The notes under the pieces: generated by a model | Told to the model about the DNA's origin: nothing | Databases searched by the model: none | What the model saw: the letters and a program-made list of their open reading frames with translations, nothing else | Source of the DNA: Rubripirellula reticaptiva | Lineage (GTDB): Bacteria > Planctomycetota > Planctomycetia > Pirellulales > Pirellulaceae | Direction of reading: 5' to 3' | Assembly: GCF_007860175.1 (NCBI RefSeq) | Contig: NZ_SJPX01000006.1 | Coordinates: 684,074 to 748,073 of the forward strand | Length of the DNA: 64,000 bases | Shown here: positions 19,719-28,886 of the stretch, piece after piece | Layout of the letters: the number at the start of each line of letters is the position of its first letter | Numbering within the stretch: position 1 is the stretch's first letter | Program-made: the position numbers and the translations under genes

Positions 19719-21134
19719 TTAGGATTCGTCGAACTCTTGCACGACGACCTGTTCTAGCTCAAATTCGGACGCAGCCAGAATCTGCTCGACATTCACCCCA
19801 CCCGCTTCCAAGTGGCACCCCACCGCTCGCTCAAGCTCGGCCAAAGCCCGCGAGTAGGCTGCTTTCTGGTCCAGTATCCGGGCTCGCGTGTCTAGATACT
19901 GAGTCGTCGTCTGCAGTACCAGCAAGTAGTCGGTGCCGCCATCGGCAAAGCCTTTCTGGGCAATCGTCAAAGCTTCGGCCAGCACGGGGGCCACTTCCTG
20001 TTCGAGGATGCGCAGATTCTCGCTGGCTTGCCGCATCTGCCGAACCGCCGTTCGCACATCGGCGACGATCTGGTCATGAATCGCATCACGAGCGTGCATC
20101 GCTGCGTTGACTTCCCAGTCCGCGCGAAGCACACCACCTTGGTTCCGATTGAAGATCGGAATGTCGAATCTCATCCCGCCACCGGTGCGTCCGCCCGGAT
20201 TGCTGCGAACATCTAACACACCGTCCATTCGCAGAAATAGCCAGCGTGACAATCGCGATCGCTGCGACGCGGCTGCTACCGCCCACTTTGCCGACGCATA
20301 GTCTGGTCGACATGCCAGTGCTTGCGCGATCAATGTCGCTTCGTCGAGCATCGGCATCGCAGGCGACTGGATCGGCAATGGGACCAACGGAGTATCAAGG
20401 TTTGTCAGACCAATCCGAGACGCAAGTCTCGCTTCCGCAATTGCGACCACGTTCTGCTGCACACCGCTGGCGGCGGTTGCGTTTAGACGATCGACCTTCG
20501 CAGAAATCGTTTCGAGTTCGCTAATGTCACCTTCTTCAAGACGCTTCCGAGTCAAATCCGCAATACTCTCACGAATCTGCAACGCTTCATTCGCTAAGGA
20601 AGCCTGTTGACTGGCGACGGCAAAGTCTGCGTACGCGACGCGGACGTTGCGAGCCAGATCGAGTCCATTCTGGACAAGCTGTTCACCAACTCGGCGGTAT
20701 TCGCGGTTGGCAATCTTGACGCGAGTCGGACGCAGGAGATACGACTCGATCGGTGCAAACAGTGTGTACTGACCTTCTTTCGATCCCGTCGGAAAGTAGA
20801 CCAAGAACTGTGGGTTCGCTATCAAGTTTGCCTGCACAGCATCACCCTGTGCCATCCCGAATTGCGCAAGTGTGGCTTGGAAGGCCGAGTTATTGACGAG
20901 CGCCGTTTGCACGGCTTCGTCCTCGCTAAGTCCGTCCTCCAACACGACGCCAGCGGGAACTACTTCGCGGCAAGGCTCGACTCGCTCGTGCTGTGACTCC
21001 GTTCGCCAACTTACTTCGCGAGATACAAAATTCGGATCGCAACAAGGCTGCGGTGATTTGCAACCAACCGTCGCGGCCGTCACAACCGTTACAGCCAACA
21101 TTGTTTTGATCGCATCACGTTTCAGTATCGCCAT
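19719..21134 (-). CDS. TolC-family outer-membrane channel, lipoprotein
   Basis: A 471-residue outer-membrane efflux protein with a lipobox (TVGC at about residue 25) and two repeats of the long helical TolC pattern. The repeats include ANLIANPQFLVYF, LAEALTIAQKGFADGGTDYL and LDTRARILDQKAAYSRALAELERAVG. A Cys-rich stretch follows the acylated cysteine (CKSPQPCCDPN), which could bind metal. It is the first gene of the CzcCBA-like operon. About 140 bases separate it from the fusion-protein gene, enough for a second promoter or a processing site. Confidence 0.92.
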   Translation of the reverse strand: MAILKRDAIKTMLAVTVVTAATVGCKSPQPCCDPNFVSREVSWRTESQHERVEPCREVVPAGVVLEDGLSEDEAVQTALVNNSAFQATLAQFGMAQGDAVQANLIANPQFLVYFPTGSKEGQYTLFAPIESYLLRPTRVKIANREYRRVGEQLVQNGLDLARNVRVAYADFAVASQQASLANEALQIRESIADLTRKRLEEGDISELETISAKVDRLNATAASGVQQNVVAIAEARLASRIGLTNLDTPLVPLPIQSPAMPMLDEATLIAQALACRPDYASAKWAVAAASQRSRLSRWLFLRMDGVLDVRSNPGGRTGGGMRFDIPIFNRNQGGVLRADWEVNAAMHARDAIHDQIVADVRTAVRQMRQASENLRILEQEVAPVLAEALTIAQKGFADGGTDYLLVLQTTTQYLDTRARILDQKAAYSRALAELERAVGCHLEAGGVNVEQILAASEFELEQVVVQEFDES

Positions 21135-21570
21135 CGATGGCCTCGCAATTCGTGGTCAGTCGGTCGGATCAGCCGTTAGCGTCCGAGTCTTGGTGACTTT
21201 GGTTGCAACTGGCATCTCCCCAACTTCCAAATCGACCAACGCCAACGATACATTTAGTAGCACAGTACCTGCCTGATCGATCCCAACAATCGGAACGACC
21301 GGCTAGTGGGCCAGCCTGTGACCAAGCCGACGGTCAACAAAGCAGAACTACACCGGATAACACGGTATCCACAACCAACCCGAGTGGCTGTTTGGTCGCC
21401 CTAGGTGTGGACCGACAACGGTTTAGCAATGCTGCGATGTCGACATTTCTCAAACGCAAAGTAACTTGGAATCGAACTGCAGAACAGCAATCCGTTGTGG
21501 AAACGATCTGTCGACTGCCGACATAAGGCTGTAAAAGACCTGATCAAGACCATTTGTTCTTGTCACACCT
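21135..21570. other. Divergent intergenic region, no gene seen
   Basis: A 436-base stretch separates the divergent TolC-like and MFS genes. Frames in it are short and lack family resemblance. It should hold both promoters, but I could not pick a convincing minus-10/minus-35 or sigma-54 site. Confidence 0.4.
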
Positions 21571-22998
21571 ATGTCGCCGAGACTTTCAGCTAACCACGAA
21601 TCCCAAAACACTTTCGCTTTGATGGACCGCTCCCTCGCTGCCCCTGCACTCGCCGCGTCTGAAAGGTTCGCTGATCTTCCTTCGCGGGCCAACGATCCGA
21701 ACCTATCACGCAGCATGGGCGACGCGGCGTGCTTTGGCGGCATGGTCGGCTGCGGCGAAACTTACTTTTCCGCCTTTGCATTGGCAGTTGGTTTGGGTGA
21801 AACCGCAGCCGGTTTGGTCGCCAGCATTCCGTTACTAGTCGGCGGCGTTCTGCAATTGGGATCACCGTACGCGATCAAACGAATCGGCGGCTATCGGCGA
21901 TGGATCGTCTTGGGCGCCTCGTTACAGGCACTCGCGTTCCTGCCATTGGCGTTGGCAGCTTGGAACGAAACCCTGACCCTGCCGATGATGTTGATCATTG
22001 CTTCGGTGTACTGGGCCGCCGGTTTGTCGACCGGCCCAGCGTGGAACACTTGGATGGAACAAATTGTTCCGTCGCAACACCGCGCAAGATTCTTTTCCAA
22101 ACGATCTCGACTTCAGCAAACTTGCACGTTCGTGTCCCTGATGATCGCTGGCTTGATCTTGCACTGGACGTCTAAGAATGGAATCGCACTGATCGGATTT
22201 GCGGGTCTGTTCTGCGCAGCCGCCGGATTCCGACTGGTTTCGGCTGGTTTCTTACACCGAACACGCGAGCCAAAAACGAAAAACCAGCCGATCGAAAGCA
22301 CGACAAAACCTGTGGCTGATCTCGGTCAGATCGCAAGCACCGATACTCGTCCTGCGATGCGATTGCTGGCCTACTTGGTTGCGATGCAAGTCTTTATCCA
22401 ATTGAGCGGCCCCTACTTTGTCCCCTACATGCTGGGCCAACTGGAGTTCGGATATGGCGTCTACGTTAGTTTGGTCGCCATCGCCTTTCTCAGCAAAGTT
22501 ATCTCGCTCAACTTTTGGGGTCGCATTGCCGAACGGTCAGGCGCATCGAAGGTACTGTGGTTTGGTGGAATAGGTTTGGTCCCCCTGGCATCGCTGTGGA
22601 TCCTGTCGACCAACCTGTACTGGCTTGCACTGATCCAAATTCTCAGCGGCATCGCATGGGCAGCCTACGAACTCGGGTTCTTCCTGATGTTCTTTGAAAC
22701 CATGCCGGCCAACCAGCGAACGCGACTGCTGACCTACTACAACTTCGCCAACACGCTAGCGGTTTGCACGGGCGCCCTGACCGGCGCCGCGATCCTGGCA
22801 ACGCTGGGCTGCGAGTCGCGAACGTACTACTATCTGTTCGGAATCTCATCGACTGGCCGCATGCTCTGCCTAGGATTGTTGGCGGGCGTCGTGCTACCGA
22901 AAGGATCACTCAAGACCATCCGGATGAGAATCCTGTCTGTCCGCCTGGGCGCCGGCAGCGTCACTGCGCCGATTACCGCCAGCGCTGAAGAAAACTGA
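21571..22998 (+). CDS. Major facilitator superfamily transporter
   Basis: A 475-residue integral membrane protein with about 12 hydrophobic segments starting near residue 55, after a hydrophilic N-terminal tail of about 50 residues. A polar loop of about 50 residues near position 230 (PKTKNQPIESTTKP) separates the two six-helix halves. Family signs include IKRIGGYRRWIVLG after helix 2 and WNTWMEQIVPSQHRARFFSKRS in the middle. The substrate cannot be told. The start may be the ATG at 21622 rather than 21571. It converges on the PQQ-propeller gene with only 9 bases between the stops. Confidence 0.88.
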   Translation: MSPRLSANHESQNTFALMDRSLAAPALAASERFADLPSRANDPNLSRSMGDAACFGGMVGCGETYFSAFALAVGLGETAAGLVASIPLLVGGVLQLGSPYAIKRIGGYRRWIVLGASLQALAFLPLALAAWNETLTLPMMLIIASVYWAAGLSTGPAWNTWMEQIVPSQHRARFFSKRSRLQQTCTFVSLMIAGLILHWTSKNGIALIGFAGLFCAAAGFRLVSAGFLHRTREPKTKNQPIESTTKPVADLGQIASTDTRPAMRLLAYLVAMQVFIQLSGPYFVPYMLGQLEFGYGVYVSLVAIAFLSKVISLNFWGRIAERSGASKVLWFGGIGLVPLASLWILSTNLYWLALIQILSGIAWAAYELGFFLMFFETMPANQRTRLLTYYNFANTLAVCTGALTGAAILATLGCESRTYYYLFGISSTGRMLCLGLLAGVVLPKGSLKTIRMRILSVRLGAGSVTAPITASAEEN

Positions 22999-23007
22999 AA
23001 GAGAATT

Positions 23008-25233
23008 TCACTCGGTCGCCTTCACAGTTACGTTGTCAATGAAGACTTCTGCATTGGTTGCGTTACCGAACAAACCGGGGCTGCCAATCAGATTTGCGGC
23101 TTCGTCCGTCGCAGTTACTGTCCACTCATCGGGCTCTTTTTCGTCGCGCGGCCAGACCTTGCCCTTTAAAACTGCGACGCCGTCTTCAACCGACGCCGAG
23201 AATTTCAACGTGTACCAAACACCTGCTTGCCACGTGACAGGAACACTCTTTGCCATTCGCAGTTGTGCGGCCCAGGTTCTGATCTGCAATTGTTGGGACT
23301 CACCCATCAGATCCAACGTGTAACGCTGACCGATCACGCCCATGTCTGGCAGCTTGCTGGTTCCCGATTGAGCCTTGACGTCTGCTGTTACTGTGTAGTC
23401 GTGCAAGTCAGTCGGACCGAACCAAGTTTGGCTACGGGTTCCTTTGGGGATCGTGGAGATCTTCACGATCATGGGTTCGCCATCAACTTTGCGGTACTCG
23501 TGACGATAGCGAGCGCCGATCCAAGTCACGGGAACCTCGCCAGGGGTGAAATCAAATTGCCACGGAAGCACTGGTATGACGCGAACACGAGCGGTTCCGA
23601 CAGCGTCTCCCAGACGAACGTTTACCGTTGCCGCAACATGCGCGGAATCGGCATTCGGCACAAACACGCCTGACGATCCCACCGTTGCTCGGCCCGTGGT
23701 TTCAAACGCGACGTCGCCCATCTGAACCGCAACCGGTTCGCCGATGGCGTTGAAAGCGTTTACGGTAAATGCCAGTTCCTGGCCCGGATGCACAATCGCT
23801 TCGGCTGGGACAAGTTGCAACTGCGTGATCGTTCGCGACGCGTCAGACGCTGCCGATGGTTCCGACTTCGACGAACTCGATGGCGAGCGAACAGCCTCCG
23901 CCGATTTCGCGTCACCAGAACTTTCACCAGTCGCCAAACAGAACAGTCCACCGGTAGTCGGCAGGTAAACGCGGCCGTCGGCAGCGATCATCGAACCGCC
24001 CACGTCGTGTCCTTTGGGCAAACGCACCTTGAAGTCCGAATCCAATCCCGTGTCCGTTGGGCGAAGAATGTGAATGATACCGCTGGCCGTTGCAGCGTAA
24101 ATTTTGCCATCCGCATAGAGCAAGCTGCCACGCATGGCGGTTCCGAGTTTCAAGGGCTTGCCGACTTCTTCACCGTTTGCCGAATCGAGCACGTGCAAAC
24201 GCGACGAATCTTCGACTACGTACAAACGATCGCCGATCAGCAGCGGCGAACTCTTGCCAACGGTCAGCGATTCAGTCCGCCAAACTTCGGCCGCACCTGA
24301 ACCATCGCCCGCTGCGACTGCGTCGATACGGACTACCGCGCCCATCTCGGTTCCTTCCGGGTTTTCTTCACCGTGAGCCGCATAAACTTGGCCCGCATCG
24401 TCAACGACCGCCGACGTGTTGATACCACGACGTGACAGCCTGTGATTCCAAAGAATCTTTCCGGTGCGTGGCTGGATTCCATAGACATCACCGTCACCAC
24501 TGCCCGCCACCATGACATCTTGCCCATTGATTTTTCGGACCACTGGCGTGCTGTAAGTCGTATCCTCGGGTAGCGGCCGGGTTCCGGTCAACCAAACGAG
24601 TTTGCCGTCGGACTTGTCAAAGGCAAGAAAACGATGTCCTGGACGGGCCGTTTCGTCCCAGCCCGTGGTAACGCCACTGATAACGACTAAGTTTTCGTAC
24701 ACAATTGGCGTGTTGGTACGACCGCCGTACGTGCTAAGCATGCCGAATTCTTCACTCAACGATCGAGACCAAACCGTCTTACCGGTTTCGCCGTCAATGC
24801 ACTGAAACAAACAACACGCACCAAGCGTATAGATGCGGTTCATTTCCGCATCACCACAGACGTTCGACCAACCAACACGCTCGGCGGGCAGGTCGGACAG
24901 GAAGACGTTGTACACGTTTTCCCACAGCAGTTCTCCTGTCACGGCATCCAGCGCAATCACTCGTTCGGCATCCATGTTCGTGTCCGGCTGGTCACGAACG
25001 ATCGTGAACAAACGTCCGTTCATCACGATTGGGGTGCTAATGCCGGCCGCTACCTCGCTCTTCCACAAAACGTTGCTGCCTTCGCCACCCTTGGGATCAA
25101 ATGCGTCAACTAAGCCTTTCTCCATGGAAATGCTGTCTTGATTCGGGCCACGCCACTGCGGCCAATCGCCAGAATAGAGGTTGCCCGTGAGGCAGGTGAT
25201 GCATGCGATTGCAAAGCAGTGACGTCGAAGCAT
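23008..25233 (-). CDS. Secreted PQQ-binding-like beta-propeller protein
   Basis: A 741-residue secreted protein. It has a signal peptide (MLRRHCFAIACITCLTG) followed directly by GDWPQWRGPNQDS, the usual start of planctomycete PQQ-like propeller proteins. Repeated strands such as VIALDAVTGELLWEN, CIDGETGKTVWSRS and GIQPRTGKILWNHR show about seven blades up to residue 440. A Ser-rich linker follows, and the C-terminal part (about 480-740) looks like an Ig-like region followed by a concanavalin/laminin-like sandwich. No catalytic residues of quinoprotein dehydrogenases are obvious, so a binding or scaffolding role is as likely as redox activity. The ATG at 25233 fits the signal peptide best. Confidence 0.9.
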   Translation of the reverse strand: MLRRHCFAIACITCLTGNLYSGDWPQWRGPNQDSISMEKGLVDAFDPKGGEGSNVLWKSEVAAGISTPIVMNGRLFTIVRDQPDTNMDAERVIALDAVTGELLWENVYNVFLSDLPAERVGWSNVCGDAEMNRIYTLGACCLFQCIDGETGKTVWSRSLSEEFGMLSTYGGRTNTPIVYENLVVISGVTTGWDETARPGHRFLAFDKSDGKLVWLTGTRPLPEDTTYSTPVVRKINGQDVMVAGSGDGDVYGIQPRTGKILWNHRLSRRGINTSAVVDDAGQVYAAHGEENPEGTEMGAVVRIDAVAAGDGSGAAEVWRTESLTVGKSSPLLIGDRLYVVEDSSRLHVLDSANGEEVGKPLKLGTAMRGSLLYADGKIYAATASGIIHILRPTDTGLDSDFKVRLPKGHDVGGSMIAADGRVYLPTTGGLFCLATGESSGDAKSAEAVRSPSSSSKSEPSAASDASRTITQLQLVPAEAIVHPGQELAFTVNAFNAIGEPVAVQMGDVAFETTGRATVGSSGVFVPNADSAHVAATVNVRLGDAVGTARVRVIPVLPWQFDFTPGEVPVTWIGARYRHEYRKVDGEPMIVKISTIPKGTRSQTWFGPTDLHDYTVTADVKAQSGTSKLPDMGVIGQRYTLDLMGESQQLQIRTWAAQLRMAKSVPVTWQAGVWYTLKFSASVEDGVAVLKGKVWPRDEKEPDEWTVTATDEAANLIGSPGLFGNATNAEVFIDNVTVKATE

Positions 25234-25667
25234 GTTCGGAAGTGGTAGGCTATAAGGTGGAAGGGAACCGCCGGAAAAACAACGCTCTTGCGGATGCATT
25301 GCAACACAGCGCAGTCACTCTGGCAAGAATCTGTCGGCGGATTTCAAGTTCTCAGAAAGGCACTTTCCGTACCAAAGTCGACGGAGCTTCACCGACCGCG
25401 ACGAAGTCATGCCAGGCACCTAGCACGGACGGCCAACGCCGATGCAATCCCACCGATACGCGAGCATCTCGCCGCAAAGAAAAGCGATTGTCCACACTGT
25501 AAGTTTGCCTAGACGGTCTAAAAACAAGAAGATGCTTTCCAGGCGGCGGAAGAAATTTTTCCACCGCGTTCCCCGCATCATTCGCAACGCAAGTCAAAAG
25601 CCGCCAGGAACTGGATCTTTTAAATGGCATTTTGGACGCCAGGGAATCCAAGATTCAGCGAGTTGCA
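25234..25667. other. Intergenic region with palindrome
   Basis: A 434-base stretch upstream of the PQQ-propeller gene and past the end of the AmpG-like gene. No gene is recognisable. It contains the palindrome GGAAGAAATTTTTCC at 25548-25562, related to those in the amidoligase region. Confidence 0.4.
25548..25562. promoter_or_regulatory. Palindromic site GGAAGAAATTTTTCC
   Basis: A 15-base near-palindrome about 315 bases upstream of the PQQ-propeller start. It matches the GGAAAAAGTTTTTCC and GGAAAAATTCTTTCC sites at 9375 and 5477. It may be part of a genome-wide operator or a repeated intergenic motif. Confidence 0.35.
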
Positions 25668-26891
25668 TTACGCGACTTGTTCGGACTTTCGCGTATCAAG
25701 TAAGAACAGTACTGGAACCATCACAAGCGACACAGCGGCCATCGAATACATCGCGGCGGAGTACCCCGTCGCAGCGATGATCAAACCCGACGCGTAGCTA
25801 GACCATGATTCACATCCATTGGTGGATCCCATGAAGGTGCTAAACTGTGTCGCAGCGATTTTTGGTTCAGTCAGATCCATGAACAAAGCATACGACGACG
25901 CGGTGAAAATGCCGATTCCCAGAGCCGCGATCGACAGTATTGGAAACGCGTAAGTCTCCGCCTGCAGCCCCGAAAACTGGTCCGCAAGCCCCAACGCAAC
26001 CACAGACGTGGACAACAGCACCAAGGCTCCGCCGACGGTCTTCTTAACGCCACCGCGATCGGTCAGCCATCCGCCTAACAGCGAACCGACGATCATCATG
26101 CCAATCATGGGGATCATCGAAAACCAACCAATCGTATCTTGCGATACTCCGCGGTCGATTAAAAAAGGACCGTAGAAAACTTCCAAAGATTTGAACGCCG
26201 CGCCACCGACGCCGCCGAACAGCAGGCCAAGCCAAGTGTTGCGCCGCGATAGCATCGTTTTGATCGACTGACCAATCTCTCGCAAACGGAATGATCGGTC
26301 GCCATCGGTGCTGACCAGCACTTGCTGTGGCAGAGTAATTACAAGCGACATCGAAAACGTGGTCAGCACGATCAACATGACAGTCACGAATCCGTCGCCA
26401 ACGTACGTCGACAAGATCAGCGCCCCGCCGCCCATGATTGCACGGCCCGCCAACATTCCCGTTTGCATCCAACCATTGAACTGCCCACGTTCGCCGAGTG
26501 TAGTGGTCGCGATGCAGTACGCGTCGATTGCAACGTCCTGAGTGGCAGCCGAAACTGCGTGAACAAGTAGCGTTGCGGCGATCCACCCGAGTTGTTCCAG
26601 CGGATCGATCCACAACAGCGGCAGCAGGGTCAATCCCATCATCGTTTGTGCAGTCACGATCCAGTGCCTGAGCGTCCACGAACGGCTTCGCAGCAAATCA
26701 ATCAGCGGTGCCCACAGAAACTTCAGCGTCCAAGGCAAAACCAGCATCGCCGTCAGCCAAGTGATCTGTTCAATGGGGACCTCGCGGGCGCGCAACCGTG
26801 TCGGCATGGCAAGCCAGATGAACCCGATCGGTGCACCCTCGCTGAAGTACAAACAAGTGAACAGCAATTTGCGAGTGGTGTTACTAGGCAT
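25668..26891 (-). CDS. AmpG-like MFS permease
   Basis: A 407-residue transporter with about 12 transmembrane segments. The blocks FTCLYFSEGAPIGFIWLAMP in helix 1, LPWTLKFLWAPLID in helix 2 and SAATQDVAIDAYCI in helix 4 are hallmarks of the AmpG/PAT branch. Enteric AmpG imports anhydro-muropeptides, and the branch also includes acetyl-CoA and siderophore carriers. In a planctomycete, muropeptide import is possible but not shown. No beta-lactamase or AmpR-type gene is next to it. Confidence 0.88.
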   Translation of the reverse strand: MPSNTTRKLLFTCLYFSEGAPIGFIWLAMPTRLRAREVPIEQITWLTAMLVLPWTLKFLWAPLIDLLRSRSWTLRHWIVTAQTMMGLTLLPLLWIDPLEQLGWIAATLLVHAVSAATQDVAIDAYCIATTTLGERGQFNGWMQTGMLAGRAIMGGGALILSTYVGDGFVTVMLIVLTTFSMSLVITLPQQVLVSTDGDRSFRLREIGQSIKTMLSRRNTWLGLLFGGVGGAAFKSLEVFYGPFLIDRGVSQDTIGWFSMIPMIGMMIVGSLLGGWLTDRGGVKKTVGGALVLLSTSVVALGLADQFSGLQAETYAFPILSIAALGIGIFTASSYALFMDLTEPKIAATQFSTFMGSTNGCESWSSYASGLIIAATGYSAAMYSMAAVSLVMVPVLFLLDTRKSEQVA

Positions 26892-27655
26892 GGTGCAGCC
26901 ATCGTAACCGATGTTCGCGTATGCCTCGATGCCGAAGCCACACCAAAAACGGACGATGCAGATCAGGGTGCATCAGCACCACGCGGACGTCTCCGGGCAA
27001 TGGAACCAAACGCCGTTGGCAAACGTGCCGGGAAAGAACGTCACTCGGTTGGTCTTCACCAATCGCCGTCCTTGAGTTCTTGGCCAGACCGCGAAGAGCA
27101 ATCACATCGTTGCTGCGCGAACCACATCAAACTGCGAGGGTAGGAAAAACACAAGTCGGAATGAACGTCGTCGAGACTTACAACTTGACTTGGTTCTTGA
27201 TGCAGTGCCGAAACTCCTGACGAGTTTTACTACCGAACCTTCGGACGCGTCGTTGAGTTGCGAACACACCGATCTGGTCCCAACTCCTGTTCCCGTCGGC
27301 GTTGCTGCTGGTGTCTTGCGTCCTAAGAATGCAATCGCCCAGCCAATCAACGCTCTAGATCGTATCCCTTGCTTTGGCTGGTTCGTCGAGGACTGCTGCA
27401 AAAAACAAACCTACATGATTCAATCCGGCGACAACCGATACCGTGTCGATGGTTAGCACCAGGCCTATAGATTTTCGATGACAACGAAGCAACACGAATT
27501 AGTTTGTTCGAGCTGATCCTAGAAGTGCAAACGACAAACGAACGTCAGTCAGTTACCGATGATGGCGAAGAAGCCACCACGTTCATTTCGGATCACCTTG
27601 TAGCCATTATTGACGAATCAAACGAGTCGGGCCGATCCGAGCATGCCATCTGCAC
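26892..27655. other. Long intergenic stretch, no gene identified
   Basis: A 764-base stretch between the AmpG-like gene and the nitronate monooxygenase-like gene. A minus-strand frame at 26884-27105 encodes a 73-residue basic peptide overlapping the AmpG start, and plus-strand frames cover 26921-27220, 27190-27456 and 27504 onward. None has a recognisable domain, leader or ribosome site. The length suggests either a decayed gene or a regulatory RNA, but nothing decides it. Confidence 0.35.
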
Positions 27656-28654
27656 TTACCGAATCGAAGTCAGTCGAAGGATCGTCGCTTCCGCTTCGCT
27701 AACGATGCGTTCGACAACTTCGCCCGCCGTCGCCACTTCGTTAACTTGTCCCGTTACCTGTCCAGCGTACATTGCGAGTTTGTGCAGATCACCTGTCATG
27801 GACTTCAGTGGCGAGTCGGTGCTCATCAGATAGATCGGGCGTCCTTCCTCTTCGGCGATTTGCCGTCGAGGTATGTCGGCTGCGCTGTGTCCAAACAGAT
27901 TATCTCCGATGCCCGTAGTCGCTTCGCTTTTTAGGACTCGGACTGGCGAGTGCGGTGGCCAGTTGATTGCAAACGCGTCCGTGTGAATCGTGTCGGTCGA
28001 GTCCGCGTCGACCACCGTTTGTTTGTGAACGTCATGCGCGAACGATTCGGTCGTGGCTAAAAAAGCAGTTCCGCAGTGGATACCTTGTCCGCCAAGCGCC
28101 AACGAAGCCACCAAACTTCGCCCGCCAGCGAAACCACCTGAACCGACAACCGGAATCGAGACGGCATCCACCACAAGTGGCAGCAATACCAGAGACGACA
28201 CTCCGCCATGCACATGCCCACCCGCTTCGACTCCTTGCGCGATGATCGCGTCGGCCCCCGATTGTTCCGCGAGCAAGGCTTGTTCGACACTTCCTACCTG
28301 ATGTAGAACATTGCAACCCGCATCCTTTGCTCGGCGAATCGCATCAGGAACAACGTCCCAAAAATAGATCAACGTCGGGACACAAAGACGCAAGCACTCG
28401 TCCAGTTCGGAAGCAAACAAATGCGGGTCCGTTGCCGCGGGAATCAAGTTCACAGCGAACGGCCGGTCTGTCATCGTGCGAACCTGCTGAACTTGATGGC
28501 GAATCATTTCAGGCGATTCACGCACCATGCCAAGACAGCCGAACGCCCCAGCCTCGGCGACGGCCGCGACGAGTTCAGCCCGAGCAACGCCGCCCATGCC
28601 AGCCTGCAGTATCGGGTAACGACAACCCAACAATTCACACACGGCCGTAAACAT
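27656..28654 (-). CDS. Nitronate monooxygenase / NPD-family flavoprotein
   Basis: A 332-residue TIM-barrel flavoprotein. It starts MFTAVCELLGCRYPILQAGMGG, the usual substrate- and FMN-contacting N-terminus. It also has AIIAQGVEAGGHVHG with the catalytic His region, PVVGSGGFAGG and QGIHCGTAFLATTES for FMN phosphate binding. Members oxidise nitronates or reduce enoyl substrates; the real substrate is often unknown. ATG 28654 is preferred over GTG 28672. No neighbour suggests a pathway. Confidence 0.88.
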   Translation of the reverse strand: MFTAVCELLGCRYPILQAGMGGVARAELVAAVAEAGAFGCLGMVRESPEMIRHQVQQVRTMTDRPFAVNLIPAATDPHLFASELDECLRLCVPTLIYFWDVVPDAIRRAKDAGCNVLHQVGSVEQALLAEQSGADAIIAQGVEAGGHVHGGVSSLVLLPLVVDAVSIPVVGSGGFAGGRSLVASLALGGQGIHCGTAFLATTESFAHDVHKQTVVDADSTDTIHTDAFAINWPPHSPVRVLKSEATTGIGDNLFGHSAADIPRRQIAEEEGRPIYLMSTDSPLKSMTGDLHKLAMYAGQVTGQVNEVATAGEVVERIVSEAEATILRLTSIR

Positions 28655-28886
28655 CGCACAGTTCGTGGTCACAGAAATTCATTCCGTTTTGGTCTTTGAT
28701 GACCTGGGATTGGACGCAAGCAATGCCGATCAATCACCGCTTTAGGTCTGCATTGACAAACAAATTTGCCCACCGGAAGTTTTGCAACGAATTCGGCCGA
28801 CGATCGCTGAAAGCGAGAAGTGAATCTCGGGTATCGAACCAAGTGACAGTCGTTGCCGAGTGCAAACAGACTTGTCGGTGACGATA

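Noticed and set aside
26884-27105. A 73-codon minus-strand frame upstream of the AmpG-like gene
   Set aside because: It is very rich in Arg/His/Leu, has no recognisable domain and overlaps the AmpG start; kept only as a note in the gap entry.
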